Shown here: in pieces, positions 1 through 11,669 of the stretch
How the letters are laid out: each line of letters begins with the position of its first letter
Numbering within the stretch: position 1 is the stretch's first letter
Origin: Rhynchopus sp. YZ270_cl-10
Taxonomy: Eukaryota; Euglenozoa; Diplonemea; Diplonemida; Diplonemidae
Assembly: GCA_964035575.1 (NCBI GenBank)
Contig: OZ037895.1
Location: 186,001 to 250,000 of the forward strand
Length of the DNA stretch: 64,000 nt
Direction of reading: 5' to 3'
Program-made: the position numbers and the translations under genes
The notes under the pieces: generated by a model
What the model saw: only the letters and a program-made list of their open reading frames with translations
Databases searched by the model: none
What the model was told of the DNA's origin: nothing

Positions 1-184
1 AAATAGCACAAAAATAGCACCTCCCCCTTCAGCCACACCACCATAAACGTTGGCTATATTACTCAGTTTTTCTAAAAATAAATTAGATTCATACTTTCAG
101 TTCACAGAATTGAAAGTATTTGAGAGGGTCAACACATGCACATGCACCCTTTCCTTCCAAAATAAAAAGAAAGAAATCACACAC

Positions 185-895
185 CTGCGCCTCCTCTCTC
201 TTCAGCACGTAGAGCAGCTGTTTGTCTTTATTCGTGAGAAGGGTGGACCAGAGCGAATCCTTCGAACTTTGCGCCGAGACCGCTTGCGTCAGGGCAGACA
301 CCCTCCTCAGAAGGTACGGCACCATCGCCCGCAGGGACCCCGTCTGCTCGAACTCCAGCGTCAAGCTCCCTAAAGGCGTCGCCTCAATAGCCTTTGCAAC
401 GTGCAGGATCGCCTTCCGCTCCCCACCGTCCTCCCCACCCTCGCCCCCATCGGCCTCCTCTTCCTGCACCCCTTCTTGCACACCTTCCTGCACATCAAAC
501 GGTGTCCCCTCCACCCCCTCCTCTGCCGCTGCTGTTTGAGCGTTCCCTATTGACTCACCCCATACCACCCGGATCACTCCCATCAATGAATCCTTGAGTT
601 CGTCTGCGATGCGCGCCACGTCGTCTTTTCCACTGTCAGAGGCGTCGCCTGAGCGGTCGGTCCCGGGGCCGTTCTCGGTGTCCTCTTCATCGCCAGATTC
701 AACAGCGGCGTTAACCAAAACGCGGCCACGGAGAGCAGCTTCGTCAACCTCCGCATTTTCAAAAAGCTCCAGAACCCCTCTCCGATGTGCCTCCTTCTTA
801 AAAGGATCCGCCAAAGGATCTCCCTCAGAAGGAACCATATCAGCACTGATAGGAGGGTCTGGGGCAGATTCGGGCATAGCTGAAGATTCATCCAT
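185..895 (-). CDS. 5' exon of an acidic protein of unknown function (partial; continues beyond left edge)
   Basis: I do not recognise this protein. The minus-strand frame opens at ATG 895 and gives 237 codons before a consensus donor (GCGCAG|GTGTGT, GT at 184-183). Beyond the donor the frame enters AT-rich sequence and soon stops, so I end the exon at 185 (phase 0) and expect further exons left of the window. The protein begins MDESSAMPESAPDPP. It is strongly acidic and low-complexity to about residue 155, with a short repeat of the type VQEGVQEG near 135-145. The last 80 residues look folded and alpha-helical (LTLEF, MVPYLLRRVSALTQAV, LLYVLKREEAQ). A pyrimidine-rich leader precedes the ATG. 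GC content and codon use match the other genes here and contrast with the flanks. That it is coding is fairly secure; its function is open. Confidence 0.7.
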
Positions 896-1118
896 GGTGA
901 AGGGAAGGAGAGAGGGTTGGATTTAGAAGAAACAATAGAAGAAAGGTTTTGTAAGATAGCTTCTAAGCTGCTCTGTGCTTTTTAGAAAAACTCCCCTCAA
1001 AAAAATAAAACCACCAAAATTTCAAAGAAAAAGGTGTTTAAAATATGATGAATCTAAGAAGGGGGATCGGGGTTTTCTGTAAAGAGAGGTGATGTAAGGT
1101 AGAGGGAGGGGGGGAGGT

Positions 1119-1457
1119 GGTGATGGCTGCACGACGGGACCCAGTGACAAGTGAAAATGACAAGTGAAAAAGGTGACAAGTAAATGACAAGTGGTGAAAC
1201 GCACACACCTCGACCTGTTTGGTGAGGAGTGGCTCTGCAGCGCGGTTCGTCCCTAGAACCGCGAGTGTGTTCAAAATGCTTTGTTTCTATTTCCTCCTTC
1301 ATTTCATGAGGTGACACAAGAAAATCACTTGTCATGACAAGTGGCTCACTTTGTTATGACAAGTGACTTTTTTGAGTGACAAGTGACAAGTGAAATGACT
1401 GTCACTGGGTCCCGTCGTGTGTATTGTAAAGGGCGATTATCGCAATACAGCCATCAC
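1119..1457. mobile_element. Small TIR element with internal TGACAAG repeats
   Basis: The ends are inverted copies: GTGATGGCTG plus ACGACGGGACCCAGTGACA at 1120-1149, and TGTCACTGGGTCCCGTCGTG then CAGCCATCAC at 1400-1457. The right end carries about 28 extra bases inside the inverted repeat. Between the arms are many irregular TGACAAGTGA units and a hairpin GCGGTTC/GAACCGC near 1240-1263. There is no coding capacity and I see no convincing target-site duplication. Confidence 0.55.
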
Positions 1458-3651
1458 TAGAGGGAAGGAGGATTGTGTTTAAAAAAGACGCATTTCTTTG
1501 TTTTTGTTGTTGTTAACAATTTCGTTAAAAAAAGAGCATAAAAAAACAGAACCGAAAAGAGAAATAAAAAGGGGAAGGTTTTGAAAAAAGATATGCTTCC
1601 CAAAGGGGTGCACAATATTTCAAGTTAAAGTTCAAAAATGATGTGTGTGTGTGGGATTTTTTTTTTTTTTTGCCTCGGCGGGGATGTCGGGAGGGGGTTC
1701 AAAAAATGAACGCTGAAGAATGTTTACATGGTTTGTCATAAAAATAAAAGTTGACTTGAAATACAAAGCCCTCTCATGACAGTGTACCTATAAAAAAAGT
1801 GAAGTGCGCAACGCCTCTGGGACACAGTGCACCGCAAAAAATAAAATTAAAAAAATGGTGTACCTCATGCCTATGCAGGGGGTGCATGGAACTGTTACAA
1901 AACCTCTCGTAGGTCTGCTTCTGCAGAATGCAGATTATTTGAAAAGCTGTACCCCTTTTAAAATAATCTATAACGGCTTCTTTGTTCGGCACCTAAGAGG
2001 AAGCTTTTGCTAAGATGAATGTCGACAAATCTTGAGTTCTTCTACCCGACAGAGGCTCTCTGTGTGCATAGGATCGGTTTATGAAAACTCAAAACTTCGT
2101 TTGTAGTAGTGTACACGACGGTAAAGTAAATGATTTGACCTTTGTGGTTTAACTAGTGGTTTTTACCGTTGGATTGCAACGGTGAAACCACAAAGTGAAA
2201 TCACAAGGTGAAACCACAAGTCGTAGACCCCCCTGGAAGGATGGGCTCCACTATGCTTATATGTTTGCAGTGGGGGTTTTGAATGAGGGATTTAGAAAGC
2301 GGTATGTGGCTTTGTGATATTCGTTGTTTGTTTTTTTTTTTGCGTTCTTTTGTAGGGTGTTTTCCTGAGAGGGGGTTTGGGAACTTTCGTTGGGTGAGAA
2401 AAAGTAATACCAAATGCAAGTGATGTGGGGTATAACAGCATCTGAAAAAGGAAAAGAAAAAAATTGTGAAAGATGGTTTCATATACTAACTATTCTACTG
2501 AATAGATGGTATAATAATGAAAGATGCAAAATTGTGTCTCACATGCACAATCCGCACCTTTAAAAAAAACGTTTTTTTTTTTGGAGGAAAGGGAGAGGAC
2601 GTAGTTGATGTCGCTAAGAAAACTCTTTCTTCTCCCTTTTCCGTTCACCAAAAAGGGGAGGGGGGTGGGGGGGAAAAAAACTGTATAGTTGTTGATGCAG
2701 ACACCTCCGACTGGCCCACGTACGATGCCAGCCATCCGGATGAAAGCGCAAAGTTCAAAAAGAAAAAAAAATATGAGGTTGAAAGAGTCTAACGTCTCCC
2801 CGTGCATCGGAGGACGTTGGTCAATTTGAAGTTTTAAAAAAAAAATAATTGGGTTTTGTTTTCTCTCTGCCGATGGGGATCGAGGAGTGAACTGAACCCC
2901 CAATATATATTTTTTTTGTGCCGTGTGGAAAAAAAAAGCAAAGAAAAAGTTTTGTAAAAGATGAATCTAAGCGTCTCCGTGCTTTACTCAAACCCTTTAC
3001 TCAAAACAAAAGGAAAAATTGGCAGAAGCCCACTGCAAAAAAAAAAAAAGAAGAAAAATTGAAGCAAAAATGACCTCCTTTCTCGCAAAATCTGTAGCTA
3101 TTTTATTTTATTTTTTGTATCGACAATCACCAAAGAGGCGAATTCTCAAAAAAATATCACCCAAAAAGCCAGGGTTGCTTGACAGACTTTGTTTTCGGAG
3201 TCTTACCATCGCAATTTCTTCTATTGCAGGCTCTTTTCCTTTTGTACCATTTTCCTTGTTTTTTTTTAAAATTATTTCGACAGAGAGCAACATCATACAG
3301 TGCAACGAGGCTAAGTCGGCCTCCAAAGACCTATTCGGGCATGGCTGAAGCGTATTCGGGAATACTTCCGTTTAAGTATGCCTCAAAAAAGAAAATATTC
3401 AGACATACAAGGGACGTAAGCAACCCTGAGTGCGCCTCAGATACATTTTCCCAGGCCATTTTTCAGGCGTACTAGGCCTCGCTGCATAGTATGGCAACAT
3501 GGTATGTTTTGGGGTGAGAATGTGGGGTTTTTTTAATATAATCGGTTGGTTTAGTGTAGCCGGCCCGCGCAGACTGTTCACATCAGTCTTATTATTTTGT
3601 TGTTGTGCAGACAAATCACCTATTGAGGTACGGCGTCTTATGTTCCTTTCT

Positions 3652-3701
3652 CGAAAACTTGGTTGTATTAGTGTAGCCACCCTAGAGTGTGCTCCACTAT
3701 A
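3652..3701 (+). repeat. Structured dispersed repeat S1 (TTAGTGTAGCCACC family), cleanest copy
   Basis: A block of about 50 nt with core AACTTGGTTGTATTAGTG followed by TAGCCACCCTAGAGTGTGCT. Near-identical copies: 3652-3701, 10724-10773, 14616-14664, 39626-39674, 58807-58855, 60079-60126, and one split by an insertion (60780-60816 plus 61354-61373). Diverged copies: 3541, 10651-10712, 10785-10826, 44456-44520, 47909-47973, 48421-48464, 51026-51065, 61591-61640, 62020-62068. Every copy I found is in plus orientation. The sequence can fold: an outer TAGTG/CACTA stem encloses TAG-ccacc-CTA and GAG-tgtg-CTC. In a second subtype the inner pairing is TTGC/GCAA (51026, 10651), which suggests the pairing is maintained. 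Confidence 0.75.
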
Positions 3702-3783
3702 ATATCTTTTCTTTTTCCACCCCTTCTTTCTTTGGGTTGTAGCTGTAAAACAGCGTATTTGGAATTTGAACAAATAATGCAAA

Positions 3784-4405
3784 TGAGGTGATCCAGCGCA
3801 CACTTTTCCACACTTTTTCACACCGTGAAAACATGTGAAAATAAGTGAAAACGTGTGAAACCAAGGTGAAAATGTGTGAAATCAAGTGAAAATGTGTGAA
3901 ACCAAGTGAAAACATGTGAAACCAAGTGAAAATATGTGAAACCATGTGAAAATATGTGAAACCATGTGAAAACATGTGAAACCAAGTGAAAATGTGTGAA
4001 ACCATGTGAAAATATGTGAAACCATGTGAAAATGTGTGAAACCATGTGAAAATATGTGAAACCATGTGAAAACATGTGAAACCAAGTGAAAATGTGTGAA
4101 ACCATGTGAAAATATGTGAAACCATGTGAAAATGTGTGAAACCATGTGAAAACACCAAGTTTTTTTTCTGGAGGAATCCACTCAGAGTGCGTGAAGCAGT
4201 TTTTTTTTCACTTTCGTCCGCAGCTGAGGTGATCCAGCGCACACTTTTCCACACTTTTTCACACCGTGAAAACATGTGAAAATAAGTGAAAACGTGTGAA
4301 ACCAAGGTGAAAATGTGTGAAACCAAGTGAAAATGTGTGAAACCATGTGAAAATGTGTGAAACCAAGTGAAAATGTGTGAAAAAGCGTGAGACTGGATCA
4401 CCTCA
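3784..4405. mobile_element. TIR element carrying an 18-bp GTGAAA minisatellite, 5-bp TSD
   Basis: The ends are TGAGGTGATCCAG (3784) and CTGGATCACCTCA (4393-4405). They are flanked by the direct repeat GCAAA at 3779-3783 and 4406-4410, a likely 5-bp target-site duplication. The interior is a tandem array of roughly 18-bp units (GTGAAAATGTGTGAAACC variants) from about 3818 to 4390. It is interrupted at about 4150-4225 by unique sequence and a second internal copy of the left end at 4226. The minus-strand frames through the array give long Phe/His-rich pseudo-proteins that I do not consider real. Confidence 0.65.
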
Positions 4406-7400
4406 GCAAAACATAAAAAAAAAACGCAATTTTTTTTTGATGAAAGCCTCCTATCACTTAGACAGCAGGACCACGATTTTTCTTCACAGGATCCTTAACA
4501 GAGCAACTAGAAGGAGTACGCGGGCACTATAAAAAAAAATTCATTATTATTCCGATAGAGAGATCACACAGAACAACGTCATCAGAAGCAAGACAAGATA
4601 ATAACAAAAAAAACAGCGAAAGTTGATAAAAGGAATAAATGGTGGTCTGCCGCTGGCACCCTGTGAACCAGAACACAACGACAAGGCGACCTCCGTTGTG
4701 TCAGCAAAACCCCCTCGCATCCTAGACGTGAAAACGGCGCTAAAACCTTAAACACAGTAGTAGAACGCAAACGAGCAGCCACACTACCTCGGTAGCACTA
4801 AAAAAGTGACGAGAGTAAAAAAAGAAATGTTGATTTGAACATACAACAGCCCTCTCGTGAACAGTGTACCTTTGGTGCATAACCGGATGTACCAGGGGGA
4901 GGACACCCCCCAACCACGCAGTCCTACAATCCATTTCGTGGTTTTACATCTGCGAAAAAAAATTTGAAAGAATGGCCAATCATTCTTTGTTTTCTCTGAT
5001 ATTGCTGGTAGTGTTGCCATCTTCACTATTTTTTTTTTTTTTTTGGCCTTTTTTCTAAAACATTGTACCAACCAATAGTATGAGCATTCACAGGCACACA
5101 CATTGCGGGATGAAACCCTACGTAGGCCCCCCATGCCAAATTGAAAGCACAAGGAGCAAAGCTTGCAGACGAGTGTGAAACGTTGGGGATGGTGAAAAAC
5201 AAAAAGAAAAAGAGGAGAAAAAAAATGCAGCGTCGTTTCCGTTTTTTTTTTTTTTTTTTGTTGTGAACTGCAAATCGCCCTTTTTAGGCAGATGCTGAAA
5301 CAAAACGTAATTTGGAACAATTTTTTTTTGCTGTGTAATTTGCTTTTGATAAATATGCTACACAATGTGTGCATATCTAAAAAGAAGGGGGAAAAAGAGG
5401 ATTCTAAGAAGGTACTTAGCTTCGCATACTCAGCCTACCTTTTAAAAGGTACAAAGAGTGAGAGAGAGAGAGACAAATGAACTGTTTCTGTTTTCTTTTC
5501 TTTTTAGTTCTTCATTGAAGCGCTTCGACAAGCACTTCGGGTTTGACTCTTCTCTTTTGAAAAAGAAAAAAAAAACGATTGTGACTAAAAATGGTGAAAT
5601 AAAATGAAAGGAAAAAAGGGGGGAATAGCTAACTATATAGAGGGGAGCAAAGTTTAATGTGCGCAAAAAAAAGAAAAAAAGGTATATGGTGTGATCACCC
5701 AAACGGATTCTCCGTGGTTCCCCCGTGGTTCTCCCGAAGGTGCTCCGCAAATATTAATATAGCCCGAAACAGTTCTCCGTGGTTCCCCCGTGGTTCTTCC
5801 GTGGGTTGTCCGTACCCCCTGAATCACACCAGTATAAAAAAATTTTTTTCATATACTTTCTATTCTACTGAATAGAAGGAAGAGTAGGGTGCACTAAAAT
5901 GTACCCCAAAAAAAATTTAAAAAAACTTGAAAGATGAATGTGCGCTCTCGTGCACACACAGCTTTGAAAAAAACGAGAATATTTTTTGAGACGAACCTAA
6001 TCCTCTGTGATCTATAGAGAAAAAAAAACAAAGAGGGGGCAATACATACTTCTTGGCAGTGTGTACCCCAAATAAACCATGGATAGCACTCTCTTCAAGT
6101 GGCAAATGGTTTCTTTTTTAAAGCTGGGAAAAACACAAAAAAAAACCCTCCCGGTTCGTCTTGTTTAGTTGGTACGCTACCCACGTCATATGAAGTGGGT
6201 CACCTACATAAGAAAAAAAAAACTGATCTTTGCGGTATACAATTAATCCGAGGAAATGTACTCCGTACGAAAAACCATTTTTTTTTTCTCAACGAAGTTG
6301 AAAAAAAATGCAAATATAATAGGAAAAGGAAAAAGGGAAAGACAAAAGAAAACGCGCTCATTCGAAACTTCTGGGGATGGGAAATTCAAGACAAAAAAAT
6401 GAAAACAAAACAGAAGAACAATAAACAGTGTTTTTTTTTTCCCAACAATTTTTGTGTGTACTTTCAATTAAAAAAAAGCGAGGAAGATCCTCACAAAGAG
6501 AAAAAAAAAAAACATTTTACTCTCTCTCTCTACTCGCCCCTAATGCTGGTTGACTGCATCTCCCTTGGTATGTGTGATCATCTATGAATGGATACGTGAA
6601 AATGCACAATACAAACCAGGTCAAAGAATAGGAACGTTCTACAACCGTTTCCGCCCTTCAGGTTGAGGTTTTTACCGGGAGAAAAAAAGGGAGGGGGGAA
6701 AAACAGAAAGACTTTTAAAAAATAAAATGTGGGAGAGAAAAAGCGAAACAAAAAAAAAGCCAAGAATTTTGCGTGTTCGCTATGAAATTTTGAACACCCC
6801 CTTGTGCTTTTGTTGGTGTGATTTGTTTGTTTTTTTTTCCCGGCGTTCCTCTTTCCACTCAGAGGCGCATGTTCTGAAATATAAAAAGAGAGAAAATAAA
6901 AAAGAAGAAGAAAAAAAGCGAAACATTTTTTTTTTTGGTAGGTGAACCAATGCCTACGGTTGGCCAAACCTAATCAATGAGTTGTTCCCGTATTCCCCCC
7001 GGAGAATACCTCACGCTCATGAATATTTTAGAAATGTTTTGAAGAAAAAATGCTCTTTTACCTTTTTGTTGTTATGATAAAAGAACCACGCACATTGAAA
7101 AAGTACAGACAGACAGAGAGAGAGAATTGCGTTTGAGGATAATTAAAAAAAAGATGAAGAAGAAAAACAAACTTGCAAGATGAAATGTGCCTCTCGTCAA
7201 CACAACCTCTAAAATGAGAACTTGAAAGTACAAAAAAAAATAGAGAAAAATTGTGGGTACGCCACGCCATACACCAAATAGAAAAAAAAAACTCCTCTCT
7301 TTGCCAAAAGAATTTTACAATAATGCAAATCCTGAAAGAAGTGTTGCATCTAACTCCGGAATGGAGCTTGAACACAACACATCTTTTCAAAGAAAAAATA

Positions 7401-8052
7401 CCACAATAAAAAACACACAAAACACCCCCCTCTACGGATGCGGGGGGAGAGAGACCAACGCTGCTAAAAACGTCTATCCATTGGCGCATTCTTGAGCTCG
7501 CCTTGGAACAGTTAACAGCAGGAGGAGGGGAAAAAAATGAAAATTTTATTAGATGAACCTAAACTCTCGTTGCTTGGTCGCCTCAAAAGCAGGGAGAAAA
7601 AAAAATGCAGATGGAAAGGGATGTGCCCCTTCGTGCCTTCGACCTCATAATAGAAAAGAAGAAGATACTTTTGGAAGACGTATGCGGGAATTTCTCTCGA
7701 ATAATTTGTTTTCACGACATTTTCCTCCGTCGGTATTGCGCGACAGTGGGAAAGATGTGTGTGCACGAGAGCGCATGACATGCTTGCAAAGTTTTCTTCT
7801 TCCTTCCCACTGCAGAAGAGAGAAGATTTAAAAAAAAAACAAAACCTTCAAAAACTCAAAAATTAGATCCGCATACTTTCGATTCTAGAAAGAGGACAAA
7901 AAGTGTGTTTTAAAAGGGAAAAAAAAAACAAAAACGCTATAATTTAAAAGAAAATGGAAAGACAGGCTTTTTTTTTGAGAAACAAAAAACTGAGCGTAGT
8001 ACCCACACTCATGGGGCAATCAGCTTATTTTTGGTTTATGTTTTTGACACCC

Positions 8053-8172
8053 TCCACCTGATTTTTACCCCGCGTCTTGGCGCGTAAAAGCGCGTAAAGG
8101 CGTGTACTGACGGTCTGTATATGCCTGTACGGACCTATACGGTCCTATACGCGGGGTAAAAAATCAGGTGGA
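8053..8172. mobile_element. 120-bp fold-back element (MITE-like)
   Basis: TCCACCTGATTTTTACCCCG at the left and its complement (CGCGGGGTAAAAAATCAGGT) at the right give about 23-bp inverted ends with one length difference. The middle is GC-richer, with GCGCGTAAA and CTATACGG repeats. CCC flanks both ends, which is too short to call a duplication. Confidence 0.55.
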
Positions 8173-8943
8173 CCCTTTTTTTGAGAAAAAAAAAATCAGT
8201 AAACCTTTTGCAAGACCGGAGCGGTATATATGCCAGACACAATAACAGAAAGGGGTTTTTTTGATTTGTGTAGAGCATACATTGTAATGTTGAGTAATAG
8301 TTTTTTTTTGGAACATTTTTGATCCCTCTACCCTATGCTATCAATTTGAATGCATAGGTTGAAATACTTTGTTTAGAAATAAAACAGTGTTATGAGAATG
8401 AACTTCAGACACTCTCTTGCCTGGTTTTGTCCACCTTGATAGAACTGCGACCCTCTGGTCCGTAAAAAAAAGGTTTTTAGAAGAAAATAAAAAGGTATGG
8501 AAACGCCTTTGCAGATACGGACAAAAAAAGAAAAAAAAAAAAGAAAAAAGAAAAACGAGCTTTGAGAAAGAAAAAAAGAAGAAAAAAGTTTGTAAAAAAG
8601 ATGTATCAATAGAAGCTTCACTGAGCGTAGCCGTCTTTTAATAAAAAAGAACAAAAAATGAATGGGGATTTTTTTTGGGAAGAAAATCGGGGAAGGGCAT
8701 ATCAAAGAAAAAAACAAGAATATAAAAAAAGTATGAATAACAGCTTTTATCACGTCAGATGAACCCTAAGCCTTGCTTGGTCACCTAAAAAACTAACGTT
8801 TTTTCCTCTTTTTTTACCACCAAAATGAAATTGATATATCACATAACACCTTTCTTAATAACGTTCGTTCTGCACTAGACCGATACAATACATGGTCATT
8901 CCATACAGCTGCAACAAAGGGAAAATTTTAGGGAAAAGTCACT

Positions 8944-9024
8944 TAGTGACCAAGTTTGTTGTACCCATTTAGGATAATACCCACTGGGTATTATCCTAAA
9001 TGGGTACTAGAAACTTGGGCACTA
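8944..9024. repeat. Long near-perfect palindrome
   Basis: An inner arm of more than 20 bp is perfect (GTACCCATTTAGGATAATAC and its complement, meeting at CCCACTGGG). An outer arm TAGTG-CCAAGTTT pairs with AAACTTGG-CACTA after short mismatched spacers. It may be a miniature fold-back transposon or, if transcribed, a long hairpin. Confidence 0.6.
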
Positions 9025-9276
9025 GGCTACTTACCCCAAAATTTTATAAGATGACCCTCAGCCTCTCGATCACCTCAAAAAAAAACATTTAATTTCCCTC
9101 ACACTCTGGAGGAAACCCTTTTGCTTTTTTTTACCATACACGGTGTTTTTCTTTTCATTTTTTTGATAGTACAGCTGCTAATAGACTGGCAGCCTTCACT
9201 CCTTTCCTCCCCCCTAGCTCCTAAACCACCTCACCCATTTAATCGGGTATTTTTGGTTCCTCCTATTTTTCAAAAT

Positions 9277-9699
9277 TCAAAAGGCAAGCCTGCGGATATG
9301 CTTTGCGTCAGAAGGAGAAGGTGGTGGGAGGAAAACTGAGGAGTTGACGGTTGCCTCAGATTCTGCCTCATCGCTCATGCCGTTCTCGGAGTCTGAGGAG
9401 AGTGGGGTGGGCCGTTTCGACCTGAATTTGGTGGATGCTGTGCCGCTCAGCCTTGACCCATTCGAAGAAGTATCGCTCATACTGCCTAGCGTCTCTGTCG
9501 CATCCAGGTCCGCACTGTTCACTATACTATGCTTCTGGCACATCGCACCCTTCACACACGGCTCCTTACTCAACCGGCACATCCTCGCGTTAAACCTAGG
9601 CCTCCCCTGCACAGTCTGCACAGTGTTCAATGTGTGCAACCGATGTCCACATCCCTTCTTCTGCACCTTAGTAGTCGGAGAGCTGCTGGTACATCCCAT
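9277..9699 (-). CDS. Small Ser/Thr-rich protein with an MGC N-terminus (candidate acylated membrane protein)
   Basis: Single-exon frame of 140 residues. I place the start at ATG 9699, directly after an A13 run, rather than at upstream in-frame ATGs, because MGCTSSSPTTK then becomes the N-terminus. MGC-S/T is the classic pattern for N-myristoylation at Gly2 with palmitoylation at Cys3, which would tether the protein to a membrane; in euglenozoans this often means the flagellar membrane. The body has about six cysteines at residues 15-60 and a C-terminal half rich in Ser, Asp and Glu (DATETLGSMSDTSSNGS, SSDSENGMSDEAESEAT). I see no enzymatic domain. GC-rich third positions and the long frame support coding. 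Acylation is inferred from sequence only. Confidence 0.6.
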   Translation of the reverse strand: MGCTSSSPTTKVQKKGCGHRLHTLNTVQTVQGRPRFNARMCRLSKEPCVKGAMCQKHSIVNSADLDATETLGSMSDTSSNGSRLSGTASTKFRSKRPTPLSSDSENGMSDEAESEATVNSSVFLPPPSPSDAKHIRRLAF

Positions 9700-10092
9700 T
9701 TTTTTTTTTTTTAGGTTTTTAAGGGAAAGGTTGTTTAAAGTCTTCAAAGAGAAGCAAAAAAAAGGGGGTAAAGTATAAAGTGTGTGGGGGAAGAGAGGGG
9801 TGTGAAAAAGGAGCAAAAAAACAAAAGGGAAAGGTTGAAAGATGGGGAGGGGAGGGAGGGGTTCTGTGAGGGGATTTTGGAGAGTTTAGGTACGGGAGGT
9901 GTTTTGGAGGAGAGTAGGGGTTCAGGTTGAAGGGGGGAAAATAGATGGTCGGTTTCCACTTTGATCAGATCTCGGCAGTTGTTTGCATTTGCGGGCTTCT
10001 ACATGGGGTTTTCTGATCTGCGAGGCATTCTATTTCCCTTAATACAATGTGGCTCAGGACTTCTCCAGTGTGTCTGTTGAAAAAAAAAACTG

Positions 10093-10160
10093 TAGTTGTT
10101 GATGCAGGCACCTCCAACTGACCCACTGTACGATACCAGCCATCCGGATGTAAGCACAAA
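10093..10160 (+). repeat. Dispersed repeat family E (GATGCAGRCACCTCCRACTG)
   Basis: About 65 nt, with conserved GTTGTTGATGCAG, ACCTCC-ACTGACCCAC, ACGAT-CCAGCCATCCGGATG and AGC-CAAA blocks. Copies: 2690-2755, 10093-10160, 30757-30818, and shorter ones near 26571-26612 and 51172-51210. All are in plus orientation. It ends with the small palindrome ATCCGGAT. I see no coding potential. Confidence 0.6.
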
Positions 10161-10509
10161 TACCCTGCGGCCTACAACAGAAGATGTAAAAGGAAACCTA
10201 GAAAGCCCTCGTGACAGTGTGTGTACCTTTAGTGCATGACCGGTGTATCGTGGGTGGACCCCCCAACCATACAATCCTACATACATTTCGAGGTTGACAG
10301 ATGAAAAAAAAATGAAGGGCCAGCCTTTCTATTTCATTGAAGCAATGTATCAAAAAGATGGTCAAGCCACCGAGGGTCTGAGCACTTTTTTTTTTTTGAA
10401 AAAGTTAGCAAAGCGCTGCATTGTCTCTTGAATCTGTACGACACAAACAGTGTGAAGGCACACAGTTGTGGCTCAGTGGGCGTTCTAGATACGCCGTTTC
10501 TTCTATATT

Positions 10510-10575
10510 TTTGTAGTTTCGCCAATCACCCTTGTCGAGGACGGGGTGCTGTACAAACAACGTCGCCCGAGGGCG
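10510..10575 (+). repeat. Dispersed repeat family I (TTTCGMCAATCACCCTTGTC)
   Basis: The block TTGTAGTTTCG-CAATCACC then CTTGTC-GAGGACGGG and a CTGTA-CAA-GTCGCCC tail occurs at 10510-10575 and 43702-43762. A diverged copy (GTCGACCATCACTTCGCTCC) is at 50820-50892. All are in plus orientation. Confidence 0.5.
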
Positions 10576-11199
10576 AATCAATTTCAAAGGTATAGATGCA
10601 GATCATCCTCAACCCAATGATTTTCATTGATTCATTTTTTACTTTTGTAGATAAATTGTTGGAGTAGTGTAGTTGCCTCGGTTGTGTTGCCACAGTTGTG
10701 CAATCTCCACTGTTTTTATTTTTTGGAAACTTGGTTGTATTAGTGTAGCCACCCTAGAGCGTGCTCCACTATATTTTTTATTTGGACAATCTGTTGTTTA
10801 GTGTAGCTGGCATTCAGACAGTCTTAAAAGCAAAAAAAATCAAAAAGAAAGACGAGGCCAGAGACCACATCAGTGACGCCTGCACAGACGTGAGCTATAT
10901 CCCGACTGCTAGGGATCACCCACACTTTGTTTTTTCAAACACACATACAGACACAAAACCATATTCAGTACTGAGAAATCGTCTAAAAAGAAGAAAAAAA
11001 TACTGACATCAACACAAAAGGGCAAACACCCTGTACTGTAGAAAGGTTCCCCCATTCTTGATTGTTTTTTTTTCAAACACATACCGGAGAGTTTCACTCA
11101 GTCTAGGAGAATGACCTCTTATCTTACTTACCGTGTCCACAAAAAAAAAATGTTGTGATGGTATCCACAAATATAAAACCAGATTCCAAAGAAACGCAT

Positions 11200-11330
11200 T
11201 CACATAAGTTATCACAATAACATTCTGCGCTATTTGGTGCTGGAATTACCGCGGGTGCTGGCACCAGAGTTGTCCACCAATCGATACTCATTGATAGGTT
11301 TAGATATCATTCATTGGTGGAATTGCCCAC
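11200..11330 (-). pseudogene. Decayed SSU (18S) rRNA fragment, 530-loop region
   Basis: On the minus strand I read GAGTATCGATTGG, then CTGGTGCCAGCACCCGCGG, then TAATTCCAGCACC followed by AATAGCG. These align with the universal 18S segment GAGGATC-ATTGGAGGGCAAG / CTGGTGCCAGC-CCGCGGTAA / TTCCAGCTCC. CACCCGCGG in place of the usual CGCCGCGG is the form known in Euglenozoa. Flanks are degraded and only about 130 bp is recognisable, so this is a fragment, not a functional gene. It supports a euglenozoan host, unless it came from contaminating or transferred DNA. Confidence 0.75.
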
Positions 11331-11483
11331 CATCTGCCTCACAAAAAAAAAACACAACACAAAAAACCACCGCAGCCTCTAAGGTTCTAAGGTGATCCCG
11401 GCAACCAAAGAACAATAATCATCAACCCGAACTACCTTCCCTTTTCTTGCAGAGCGCTCCGTTAAGATGAATCAAGTTCATGA

Positions 11484-11669
11484 TACCGCATTCGTAAATT
11501 ATCGACCGTACTAATGTTCGACCTTTTCAATATTTTTCAGGAAATTCGACCTTTTTTACAGTACAATATTAGTACAGTAATGTTCGACCGTAAAAATGTT
11601 CGACCTTTTCAGGATTTTTCTGGAAGTTCGACCTTTTTTTTATGGTCGAACATTTTTACGAATACGGTA
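11484..11669. repeat. Inverted-repeat block with GTTCGACC repeats
   Basis: The ends ATACCGCATTCGTAAA (left) and TTTACGAATACGGTAAT (right) are inverted copies. Inside, GTTCGACCTTTT-type units recur several times, and GTAAAAATGTTCGACC at about 11589 pairs with GGTCGAACATTTTTAC at about 11643. It is probably a small fold-back element. Confidence 0.5.

Larger units (their letters stand above)
896..9276. other. Gene-free intergenic stretch with short hairpin repeats and small TIR elements
   Basis: I see no credible gene here: open frames are short, AT-rich and run through homopolymers. It contains TIR elements at 1119-1457, 3784-4405 and 8053-8172 and a fold-back at 8944-9024. Copies of the dispersed hairpin families listed separately occur at 1752, 2484, 2690, 2959, 3541, 3652, 4830, 5854, 5933, 7178, 7551, 7752 (reverse orientation), 8758 and 9049. 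A direct repeat built on CGTGGTTCCCCCGTGGTTCT lies at 5710-5815. Sequence at 2110-2225 (CACGACGGTAAAGTAAATGA) recurs at 28166-28230 and, diverged, at 46310-46368. Confidence 0.6.

Noticed and set aside
3697-4401. 234-residue Phe/His-rich open frame on the minus strand
   Set aside because: It is a translation of the 18-bp GTGAAA minisatellite inside a TIR element; all frames of the array are open.
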